From Liolophura sinensis (taxonomy: Eukaryota; Mollusca; Polyplacophora; Chitonida; Chitonidae): DNA of 64,000 nt. Both the position numbers and the translations under genes were made by a program. The stretch is from contig NC_088295.1 in the NCBI RefSeq assembly GCF_032854445.1, positions 41,341,385 through 41,405,384 on the forward strand, in the 5' to 3' direction. Positions 54,730-64,000 of the stretch are shown in pieces. Position 1 is the stretch's first letter; every line of letters begins with the position of its first letter. Under the pieces are notes generated by a model. It ran no database searches and was not told where the DNA came from. It saw nothing but the letters and a program-made list of their open reading frames with translations.

Positions 54730-55615
54730 TTTCCTGAAAAGGGAGAGAACTCTTCTCACAAACAACAGTGACACCTCAAAGCAGCAGATGTGCCATTTGT
54801 ATACAGTAACTGTTTAAATTTTTGCACACAGCAAAACCAGATTTTATCTCATAAGCAGTAGTGCAATTTTTTTTAACAATCTGGTTGGTATGAAAATAAA
54901 ACCATGGTTTCAAAATTTCTATTTCCTTATTCCATGTGTGAAATATAGACATACTGCAGCTGAACTGCATGGCCTTATGCTGTGCTTTCTGTTCTTTTAT
55001 ATGAGAAAACATGTATGTTATTATATGACCCTTTGCATATCATAATTGCCTGCAGATTATTTAAAGTCTTGGATTTTCACTGATCTTGTGTTGTTGCTTT
55101 CTTCTAATACTTTTCGATATCTAGGACAGATTACACATCCCATTTATGGCAAGAGAAAAAAAATTTTAAATTAACACTACTGAGTTTTTGCAACTGAAAG
55201 TTAAAATTTTGTAAAATTTTACTTGATACATGTACAACTGTACATCTTAAAAGTTACTTAATGGGTCTAAGAATGCTTTGAGAATGGACTTCCTGTTCAA
55301 GCATTTAATATCAAGACACACTAAAGCAAAGGTTTTAGGCTATATCTCTTAAAACACATCTTTATATAACTACAACATGTAATTCACAGAATAAAATATC
55401 CTCTGACTATCCAGTTTCCTTGCCTCAGATAGGCACAGATTTAACTTGAAAACACCAGAGTTCCTGAGACTAGTATATTAAAAATGCACTCTATCACAGT
55501 TTGTAAGAAGCACATGATATTAAGAGTTGGGGAAAAACACTCCCCACATATACACAGGCACGTTTCAATGTGATATGTGGTCTGGCTTAAAACAGAATTA
55601 GTTGAAGCAAACTAT

Positions 55616-55848
55616 CATTCTTAGATAGATGTTTCATCAAAGTCAATGTTTGTAAGTAGTTTTAGAGAGTGGAAACTATTTATTAGTGGGGAGGCTCAGA
55701 ACGTATATTTTTTAATCCTTTAATATTTTTTAAGAACTATTATCATTCTTAGATAGATGTTACATCAAGGACAACGTTTGTAAGTAGTTTTAGAGAGTGG
55801 AAACTATTAGTGGGGAGGCTCATAAGGTATATTTTTTAATCCCATCAG
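55616..55848. repeat. Tandem duplication of about 110 bp
   Basis: 'cattcttagatagatgtttc' onward is repeated from 55744 with only small changes, including the shared 'gtaagtagttttagagagtg' and 'tattttttaatcc'. It lies inside the RhoGDI 5' intron. Confidence 0.85.
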
Positions 55849-56605
55849 GTAGGGCTGGTATGAAGCAAGGTCTTGAACCATTGTTATAGTAAAAATTGAT
55901 TTGGCATAGATATATGTATTACCGTTGTTTTCTTTTACTATAAATATGTTAATAAAGGCTATTTTCCAAAATATAGCAACAGAGGTCAGGATTCAGATCT
56001 TTAAAATGTTCAGTCCCTATAATTACTTTCAATTTTTCAGCACATTTTTCTATAACGAATACATAAATCATAATTTTGTGGATGTAAATGTCAGAAAGAA
56101 TAGTGGAGTGTCTACTTCAAGCAAATGGTAGAATAAATAGACAACTTTACAAACCATGTCCTTTGGGAAAAGACCTTCCACATCCACCATTATTTTTTTT
56201 AGAAAGAGCACACTGTGTATCTTTGATATATGACATTTCCTATATGTGGATATAGCCTGTTCACTAGTCGTTTCCCCAACCCCATAAAATCAGAAGTTAC
56301 TATTTGCATGTTCGAAACAACAAGCAATGACACTCATGAAAGGTAGCCTAATGACAGTTACAAAAGTTATTGGCTCAGTTCACTTCACGTAGACATGCTA
56401 TCTGTGTGGTGGAGACTGATTTAAGCTGTGATCAATAGTCTTCTTGCTGAAAGCGTTTAAAGAACACCACTATTTTTTTTTGTCGGAAATAAATGTTAAT
56501 TCCATTGCTTTGACATAGAGTTAGATGGGATCTGAACAGATATGTAATCTGTTAACTAATTAATTTCTGCTGCAATATCAATGATTTCCCAACGCCGTTG
56601 TGCAC

Positions 56606-57016
56606 TTAGACAAAGGAAAGCGACACCCGTTTCCTGATTTGTGCAGAAAACAAAGGGGCATAATCAAAATAGAAAAATCCATCCAAGGACCATGCATAAT
56701 TCACCAAAAATATAATAATCTCCATTACACTTATTCTGTAAGACAGATCGGAAACTAGAGACCACATAATCTCCCTAGGAACAAATGGTGTGGGTAAAGA
56801 AAACGGTCTACCCAACGTTACTGCATACAAAAATGCCTGTTTCTGAATGGCTGTCAGCAATCTTGTATCTGTTGGATATGTATAATTTTCAGCTTTCCAG
56901 ATAGTCTGAGTATTTCTGCTGAACTTTCCCAATGTTCTTTTGTACAACTTGGCCTTGCTGATCACTAGCGAAGTGGCAAAAGTGACCTGTTCCCCAGTGC
57001 TATATTGGGTGGCCAT
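56606..57016 (-). CDS. Hypothetical 136-residue open frame in RhoGDI intron
   Basis: A single uninterrupted frame starts MATQYSTGEQVTFATSLVIS and ends RKRVSLSFV. The start has a strong context (aaaATGG). It is unusually long for this AT-rich intron. A hydrophobic stretch (ISVMEIIIFLVNYAW) lies near residue 95. I do not recognise it and see no splice partners. It could be a small intronless gene, a retrocopy fragment or a chance frame. Confidence 0.3.
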   Translation of the reverse strand: MATQYSTGEQVTFATSLVISKAKLYKRTLGKFSRNTQTIWKAENYTYPTDTRLLTAIQKQAFLYAVTLGRPFSLPTPFVPREIMWSLVSDLSYRISVMEIIIFLVNYAWSLDGFFYFDYAPLFSAQIRKRVSLSFV

Positions 57017-58007
57017 TTTGTTTAAGACACAAAAGGGGGGTCAAGTGACCCCAACTACCGAACCGTCTTACAGAACAGCAGTAAAATGAAGTCAAACTGC
57101 AGTAAGGGGCAAAGAAGACAAGATGGGTTAAGATAGCTCTTCTGAATGTCAAATTTCATTCTATTTTCACATATCCTTATTGCTATAAAAAATTTATCTT
57201 AATTAGCCTGTCACATGAAATTCCGTATCTTTATGCAAAGGCTCTTGACTTTCAATTTGGGATTATCCGGAAGTGCCATAAGCATTTGACAGTGTACAGT
57301 GACAACTACGACAACAAAACCTGAACCCTGCCATTAATTTTTTTTTTTTTTTTCACTTTAAAAAGTCATAACATGCAGCTTTTGTTAACGAAAATCTTTT
57401 TTAGTTTGTAAGCCTCCTTCATTAAAGCTGCTGCTTTGTGCTGACCAAAAAATAGACTGGATTCTGCTCTGTTCATAATCTAGTGTTTACATGCACATCA
57501 CGCGCATCTGCACAACTATTATCTCGATGAGCCATAGGCCTAGCCCTTATCTGAGTATTTCCGCGTACCACAGCAGCATTCACACTGCGATGCATAGTAT
57601 CGTTCATGAAAGTAGTGCCTAAATGCCAGGGTAATTACGCCACTTAGCGACATGAAAAGTAAGGGGTGACTCCACGAACAAATCTCCTGAATATACTGGC
57701 TCTAAACAAAATAAATCCGGAAGTAATCCTGTGTCTGTCTACCTAGGCCGACACTACCGTGTCCCCCTCCCGACAGCGTAACAAATCAGGGGCGTGTGCT
57801 CTCGCCGGCTACTACAATAACTTCTGTTTACATGCACCCAAAACCACGTAACTCTACAATAACCACGAATAAAGCATGACGTGCACATAACTGAAACACG
57901 AAACGACTGCAGTATAACTATACTTACGACCAAAAACGAGTTAAATAGACTTAAAAAGTCGTTTGGAAATCCTCTCCAGGCTAAAATGGCGAGTGACTAA
58001 CACTTAC

Positions 58008-58070
58008 TTCCGGCTTCGCGCACACAAAGAAATAGGGCGCGAGATAAGCACGCCACTTTTGTCAAGATGA
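58008..58070 (-). other. Probable non-coding first exon of RhoGDI
   Basis: The reverse strand has gccggaa followed by a consensus donor gtaagt (58007-58002) in a locally GC-rich stretch (ttcgcgcgc-like). This gives a suitable 5' UTR exon to join the acceptor just before the coding exon at 54733. The upstream border is a guess. Confidence 0.4.
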
Positions 58071-59970
58071 GTGGAACAGGAAATGTTTCTTTGAAAACAA
58101 AGAATTTTATTTGGAATCTTTAGGTACAATGGTTCAGTATTACGTATATTCGGAGAATGAAAGTGATAATCAAACTGCCCACATAAAGTAGTCTGCTTTC
58201 ATGTGCGCATATCCACGAAGTCACGCACCACCCTCTGTCTTACCTCTGCTTACTTGGTAACTATCTGCAGACGGGACCCATACGTTACTATACCGTTAGG
58301 ACGTATGAATTTCAATATAGCATTAAATACGTAAAGCGGAATGCAAGTATAACACTTTTTTGACAATAGAACAGTGTTATATTATTTGTCAGAGAAAGCA
58401 GATTAAACCTAATAATGATTAAACAAATAAATAAATGAAATAAAGATCTGAAAGATGCAAGCATGTATTTGCTTGCAAACGAACTAATATTGTAATAGCT
58501 GAATAGTGTTTTTACAATTGACATTAGCTTCTAAGTATTATACATATCATAGACCTACAAATAATGATGCAGGTTTGTATACTTGAAATACCGGTATTTT
58601 TTCGGTAACTCCCAGCTACTTGGTATTTTCACTCATTACAAAAACAGTTGTAGTTTTGAAGCCACGTGTATTCACTCGCACCAATAAGTGTATTGTGAGG
58701 AGTGTGAATAATCGCTATAGATGAGATTTTCATTGGTCAGCTGATTCACATGGTCGCACTTCATACTGAATAACCCTGTGTGACCCTTGCAGTTTTCCGG
58801 GTTGTGGCCACATTTGGTGCAGCCTGGAAGTATAACTGGACAGTGACAGGTAAACAACGCCTGCGTTGTAAGTGGGACGTGTTTCAAGCGTGCCTGTAAC
58901 CCTGACATTCAGACAGTACATAGTTTTCATTGTGCTCTGGAAATGCATGCATATTCTTCAAACAGCACACTGCAGATTTTTGTATCATTTTTTGAGTGCA
59001 CGTTTGCAGTTATTTTGTGTCGTGTAGGCCTAGTGCTTTCTGTAGCCACAGGTCTCGTTCACATGCCTGTAATATACTAATGTTATACGTAAATCCTCTT
59101 TCATCTTGTGTATAAGAGGAGATGCACATTGGTAGCCTCTTTGTCATGATAGTGTATATAACATATACTTTAACCATGCTTAATAAGTTGTAACTGTACT
59201 GTTAAGGCAAAATTAAGTTCACCAGGTGCTGCTTGCATGGAAATACTTGACCCCCTGTCATAGGGTAATAAGTATAAGGTATTTGTATGCAGACAAATAA
59301 CGTAGTTGTGATGCTAAAAACAGTGGTGAACCATATGCAGCTGTTTTATGTACATTGTATCTGTTTAGTAATTTATTTTTTCAAGTGTGGTAAATGAAAT
59401 TCATACAGTGATATTAATTAATATTTACATTTGGCATCTTAAAATATAACTACATGCAACAGCTAAAAATACTACCTTTTACTGTCAAATCAGACCTACC
59501 TGCATACTATTTGGAAGTCGACAAATTTGTTATTTGGTTTTGCCTGTATTTGAGAACACTCATTTGACTTCATTGCACATTGACTACTGCAACAGAAGCA
59601 GCAAAACTTCAAAATTTTTTGCGGGGGTGTGGGGCCGGGGGAGATGGATTTTTTTGAGGTTGGACGATCAAACCCTGCCCTCTAGCTTTTTGTTAGAAGG
59701 TTTTGTCGAGGTGGTTTACTTCTGTTAAACCTGTACAGGGTTGTCTACTGGTAAGTGAAAAAGTCATTCCATAAATTATTTAAGTATATTTAAATAATAC
59801 TTGAGTTATGTTCCAGCATGAGAGTAGTGTTTCAGAAATGAAAATGATGAATTGGATCCCAAATTTAGTTTAAATCAGTAGGGCCCCCGATATGGAAAAA
59901 TGTAAATAACGAAATGATATCCTATTGCTGCAGGGTTTTCTGCACACAGTGAGATGGTGATAGAGTTGAG
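58071..59970. other. Divergent intergenic region between RhoGDI and FDXR
   Basis: No coding exon was recognised. RhoGDI is transcribed leftward and FDXR rightward, so promoters for both should lie here. An acceptor (ttgctgcag) at about 59936 precedes the FDXR start codon, so a non-coding FDXR exon probably sits in this interval. Confidence 0.45.
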
Positions 59971-62900
59971 ATGAAGGGCTATCAGTTGACAACTCTGTGT
60001 AAGCGATGTCAGTACTCTCTGTTGCGAGCCTGTCATCAGTTCTCCACATTCAGTCCCACCCCTTCTCCAAAAATCTGTGTGGTCGGAAGTGGTCCAGCAG
60101 GATTCTACACAGCACAGTATATACTAAAGGTGGGTTGAATATTTTGGGGTTAACGCTGTACTCTTGAGTGTTTCTTGAGTGGTGGATGCCCCGAGTACCC
60201 AAAGTAAACCACCAGCATGGGGTGAATATCTGGCAAACTTTAATCACTGGTACTAAATGCGATTCTCTCCATATGTACAGTAAGGAGTTCTAATAACCAT
60301 TTATATATTACAGAATTATTTCTGGCACCTTAAGTACTCTCTGGCTTCTGATTCAGGCCTTTTGTAATGATCGGTTACATTATAGACTTTGCTGCACAAT
60401 TAGCACTTTCCTTGCATAGTTCCCAGAACATTGAGGGTAGGATTTTATTTTATTAGTGTTTTACGCCGTACTCAAGAATATTTCACGGCAGCCAGCATTA
60501 TGGTGGGAGGAAACCGGGCAGATCCCAGAGGGGAACCCACGACCATGCGCAGGTTACTGGCAGGCCTTCCCACGTACGGCCGGAGAAGACGCCAGCATTA
60601 GTGGGAGGCTCCTGGGTCATTGCATCGCACCGCCGTGCTAACCCCCTCGGCCACGTAAGCCCTAAAGGAGAGGACCTAACTACTGGTGAGAGAGATGTCA
60701 CTGTACCGTGACTAGATGACATGATGAAATGTCTGGTATGTTGGACATTGTATTGCAGTGAGTCAGCACTATAAAATGTTCTTTCAGTGTTTGACTGGTT
60801 TGCTACAAAGAGAACTGGCAGCCTGAAAAGAAAAGGGATGGGGAAATACATGTAATTAGTGCAGATTTATTAAAAAAATATGTCCTTTTCAGGGTCATTC
60901 ATCTGTTGAAGTTGACATCTATGAGAAGTTGCCAGTGCCATTTGGACTGGTCAGATTTGGGGTGGCACCCGACCACCCAGATGTCAAGGTAAGAAAAGAT
61001 AGCTTGTGTGAACTATGATGTTATGTGGATGAATTTTTGCATGCTGTGGCCTGCACTAAGCTATGGTTTCATGAGAAATGCCAACTTAAGTCCCCGTCTC
61101 ACCATGTAATCATTACAGCCATTGTATAAGGCAGGTTGTTCATTTTTTCCTCTACTAGCTACTTTTTTTTTACTATGACTGCACAAACGTTTTATTGACA
61201 ATAATATTTGTCTATTATGTTGTGTCATCATTTTTCAGAATGTTATCAACACATTTACACAAACTGCCAAAAACGAGCGATGTAGGTTTTTGGGTAATGT
61301 GACAGTGGGTCGTGATGTCAGTGTGTCAGAGTTGTTACATGCGTACACAGCTGTGGTTTTGGTAAGACGAAGGAGTCATTTCTTGTGTTCTAATATAGTT
61401 TTTTCCCCAATAGTCTGTTTCTGTCTCTACTTACACTGGGTTATTTATTATGGCCTAGGGATGTGATATTATATTGAAGAGTGTTCTTAAAGTAGGTGTG
61501 ACACAGAGCCCGGTTGTTCAAAAGGGTGTTAGCCACTAATTCATGGTTAAATCTGCTAACACTGGGTTAAATCTGCTAACACTGGGTTAAATCTGCTAAC
61601 CCTGAGTTAACTTTTACCGTATGTTAAATTTATGTTGTTAAATTTATAGTGGTGTTAAGGTTAACCCTGGGTTAAATCGAACTCTGACCCGGTGATAACT
61701 TTACCCCATGGATTGAGGAGGGTTAAGTCTGTCCAATAAGTACAGTAAAATATTTTTTTTGTACTTGAGGAACACCGAAAATGAATACTGTATCAGTAAT
61801 GGCAGGTGTATACCTTTCTTTTGGCCTTTGATGCATTCTACCACCCCCTTTTTGCCTTCTGACACACCCCTGAACAACATTACAGATAATGAATTGATGG
61901 CTCGCTTTTGATTTGAAAGCTTATCACTTGGATTTCCTTCTATTTCTGATTGGTGATATTGTCTGTGAACTTTGCACATTCAGCTGGGGAAAAACTTGCC
62001 TTGCTCTTATGCTAGCTTGTTGAACATGGCAGTATACACTGTAGTGTCCTCCATTTGGAATTTCCCACAGCGATGGAAAACAGAATTATGGGATTATTTT
62101 TTGCTATTTCTATTTTTTTTTCCTTTATCCCTGGGTTAGTTAGCTAACCATAGGTTAGACCATTTAATCCTGGGTTGGCGCTGACCCCAAATTTAACCCT
62201 CTGTCGAACAGCCGGGCAAAGATGCATGTAAGAAAAATTATCTTCCATCCAAAAGGAGCGGCCTCCATGGCCGAAGCGATTAGTGTGCCAGCACGGTGCA
62301 ATGACCCAGGAGCCTCACACCATTGCGGTTGCTTTGAATTCACATCTTACTCTTGCTGGGTTCCTCTCAGGCCTTATGTGGGAAGGTTTGCAGCATCCTG
62401 GGTATAGTCGAAGTATCATCCCACCTGGCCGTTAACGTATAAGTGAAATATTCTTGAGTGCTCCAATAAAATCAATACATAAATCAAAAAAAAAAAAAAA
62501 AAAATAATGAAGTTAGGCAAATGGTGTTTGCTTGAGATTCAGACTTAGAGAAATAATATTTCGCTGCTTGATCAAATGATTTTTATTTAATATGGTATCC
62601 ATACACTGTACAAAGAGAAATGGGCTGTGATATAACACTGATTACATAATTATGTAGCCATTCTTTCCTATAGGAAGAGTACTTTACTTACTCTATATAT
62701 TTATGTCCATTTGTAGAAAAGGGGAACCTTTGGAAACTTAAATATGCTATTGTAAGCAAGATAGAATTACAGTGGTTACATTTATGTCCATTATTGGCAT
62801 GTGGATTACATAAGTTTAATACTTATACCACTACTTATCCTAACAATTACTTTAACTGTTTAAGTTTTCCTCCAAATTTCCGCTAATTGAAGATAAATAA

Positions 62901-63918
62901 GATGTACCTGCATAATTGATATTTGTTTTTGCATATTAACAGTCCTATGGCGCTGAAGCAGACAGGGAACTTGGGATTCCTGGAGAGGTACTTTTATTAT
63001 GTCATAATTATTGCACATATGGCTGGTATTGAACATTTTTGGACTGCAGGTCTTCCACATAGGTATGCCTTGTCTGGGAATATTATAAAGAGGTATGAAA
63101 CGAAGATTAATAACCTGTACATGTAATAATTAGGTACACAGTAGAGGTATTAGATTAAAAATTGTGACTTTCATGAATACATGAGTTTTTGTCTTTTACT
63201 CAGTTAGGTATATATACATGTATACAGTAGATTCTGTTTTTGTTTGTTTTTTCTGTAACAGGAACTACCAGGAGTGTTGTCAGCACGTTCTTTTGTTGGA
63301 TGGTACAATGGTTTACCAGAAAATTCTGACGTGAGTATACTAATTTGTCTATAAGGTATAACATCTAAAAGGATAATACTCTTAACACTAAAAAGTTGGT
63401 CTGCATAAATGTGCTAAAGATGTAGAATCAGAAACATGAGATGAAATATAGTTACGGTTTTATCAGTGCATGCCAATGAGACAAGCTAGCTGTATTATGT
63501 TCTCTTTCCAAGCTTGTATTAATGATTCATCTTTTTGTGTGCAGTAGATCTTCTCTTCTGATAAAGAAGCTGCTTGCATGATGATTAAAAGGACACATTA
63601 TTTTAAATAGTGCATATAGAAATTGTTTTGATAATCTACAATTGTGATCTGATTCATGTTTTGTATGCACATCTTTTTGTTGACGTTTCTTAAAAATTTT
63701 GATGTTGTAGATTTTCTTCAGAATTTTAGAAAGATACACAGTTAAGGTGTGAATGTGTTTTGGTGTGATCATCAAAGTTTCTGTGATTACATTTGTTGGC
63801 GGTATTTGTTATTCAGCTGAAGCCTGACCTAAGCTGTGACACAGCTGTTGTGCTAGGTCATGGAAATGTGGCTTTGGATGTTGCTAGGATACTGCTGTTT
63901 CCCAAGGAGCAACTGGCT
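59971..63918 (+). CDS. FDXR: NADPH:adrenodoxin oxidoreductase, mitochondrial (3' partial)
   Basis: A flavoprotein that passes electrons from NADPH to mitochondrial ferredoxin for steroid, Fe-S and heme pathways. Six exons are visible: 59971-60129, 60893-60988, 61239-61361, 62943-62987, 63262-63330 and 63817-63918, all phase 0, giving the first 198 residues of a family of about 490. The N terminus ([20 protein letters not shown]) is basic and Ser-rich, as in a mitochondrial presequence. The FAD-binding GSGPAG is at residues 39-44. [39 protein letters not shown] and the NADP-binding [14 protein letters not shown] (from residue 178) are family signatures. The ATG at 59971 is the first one in frame; an upstream ATG (59954) meets a stop at once. 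The gene continues past the window. Confidence 0.96.
60440..60662 (-). mobile_element. SINE family B, near full length
   Basis: The reversed tail, 'gccgtactcaagaatatttc', 'cattatggtgggaggaaacc', 'ccacgtacggccggagaa', and the complement of the head, 'gtgctaaccccctcggccac'. It lies in FDXR intron 1. Confidence 0.8.
61508..62216. mobile_element. Foldback/MITE element with GCCCGG ends
   Basis: The left end 'gcccggttgttcaaaaggg' matches the complement of the right end, 'gcccggctgttcgacagagg'. Inward of each end lie GGGTTAA/TTAACCC-type repeats in opposite orientation: 'ctgctaacactgggttaaat' repeated on the left and 'ttaatcctgggttgg' on the right. It is about 710 bp with no transposase frame, inside FDXR intron 3. 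Confidence 0.75.
62255..62506 (+). mobile_element. SINE family B, full length with poly-A tail
   Basis: A tRNA-like head ('ggcctccatggccgaagcga'), the body with 'cttatgtgggaaggtttgca' and 'acgtataagtgaaatattct', and about 20 A residues at the 3' end. The poly-A differs from the aaataaat tails of other copies. It lies in FDXR intron 3, next to the foldback element. Confidence 0.8.
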
Positions 63919-64000
63919 GTGAGTAACCGTGGCAACAAGGCCTCTTTGCTCTAGATTTACAAAAATAGGAAGAGCTTAGAAAACACAAAGATGGATTGTG

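Larger units (their letters stand above)
54734..58007 (-). other. RhoGDI 5' intron
   Basis: This 3.3-kb interval lies between the coding exon and the proposed untranslated exon. It holds a tandem duplication (55616-55848), a poly-T run near 57340 and one 136-codon open frame (56606-57016). The stretch nearest the first exon (57.5-58.0 kb) is richer in CG than the rest, consistent with a promoter region. Confidence 0.5.

Noticed and set aside
58672-58948. Overlapping Cys-rich open frames on the reverse strand
   Set aside because: Two frames overlap the same DNA and neither has splice borders, a known motif or a start in good context.

Overview
The window is nuclear DNA from an animal, AT-rich and intron-dense. 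Spliced genes with GT-AG introns are scattered among tRNA-derived SINEs, MITE-like foldback elements and simple repeats. The two main SINE types resemble families that are common in molluscs: one tail reads like 'acgttaaaccccaagcactcactcact', the other contains 'gccgtactcaagaatatttcacttat'. I infer a lophotrochozoan, most likely a bivalve mollusc. No bacterial, viral or CRISPR content was seen.

Layout. (1) About 0.7-14.7 kb, + strand: the 3' part (17 exons, 796 residues) of a receptor tyrosine kinase, called RTK1 here. Its 5' end lies outside the window. (2) 14.7-22.1 kb: no gene recognised, but it holds the junction of a large inverted duplication. (3) 22.1-41.4 kb, - strand: a second complete receptor tyrosine kinase locus (RTK2) convergent with RTK1. 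Exon by exon it has the same sizes and intron phases. It runs from a signal-peptide exon at 41.4 kb to a stop at 22.1 kb. (4) 41.4-51.6 kb: gene-poor and rich in tandem repeats and SINEs. (5) 51.6-58.1 kb, - strand: a complete Rho GDP-dissociation inhibitor (4 coding exons, 209 residues, with a probable non-coding first exon). (6) 60.0-63.9 kb, + strand: the first six coding exons of mitochondrial NADPH:adrenodoxin oxidoreductase (FDXR), cut by the window end.

The RTK pair is the notable system. Each receptor has an ectodomain made of two tandem copies of a cysteine-rich module of about 180-190 residues. I do not recognise the module with confidence. It is encoded by a repeating set of four exons, W-A-B-C, with intron phases 1-1, 1-1, 1-0 and 0-1. 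A short juxtamembrane stalk exon, a transmembrane exon and a tyrosine kinase domain of MET/TAM-like type follow.

RTK2 adds four things: a signal peptide, an exon with 11 N-glycosylation sequons, a Thr-rich exon with two in-frame splice acceptors, and three tandem copies of the 36-bp stalk exon inside 457-bp repeats. Its upstream exons are open in frame, but its last three exons (kinase C-lobe and tail) carry four 1-nt insertions relative to RTK1. The locus is therefore either a decaying or kinase-dead paralogue, or it contains assembly indels. Sequence just 3' of the RTK2 stop, including an AATAAA, is repeated in inverted orientation 6 kb downstream of the RTK1 stop. This places the centre of the inverted duplication near 21.5 kb.

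All exon borders were read by eye from splice consensus, matching phases and RTK1/RTK2 homology. No alignment or gene-prediction program was run.
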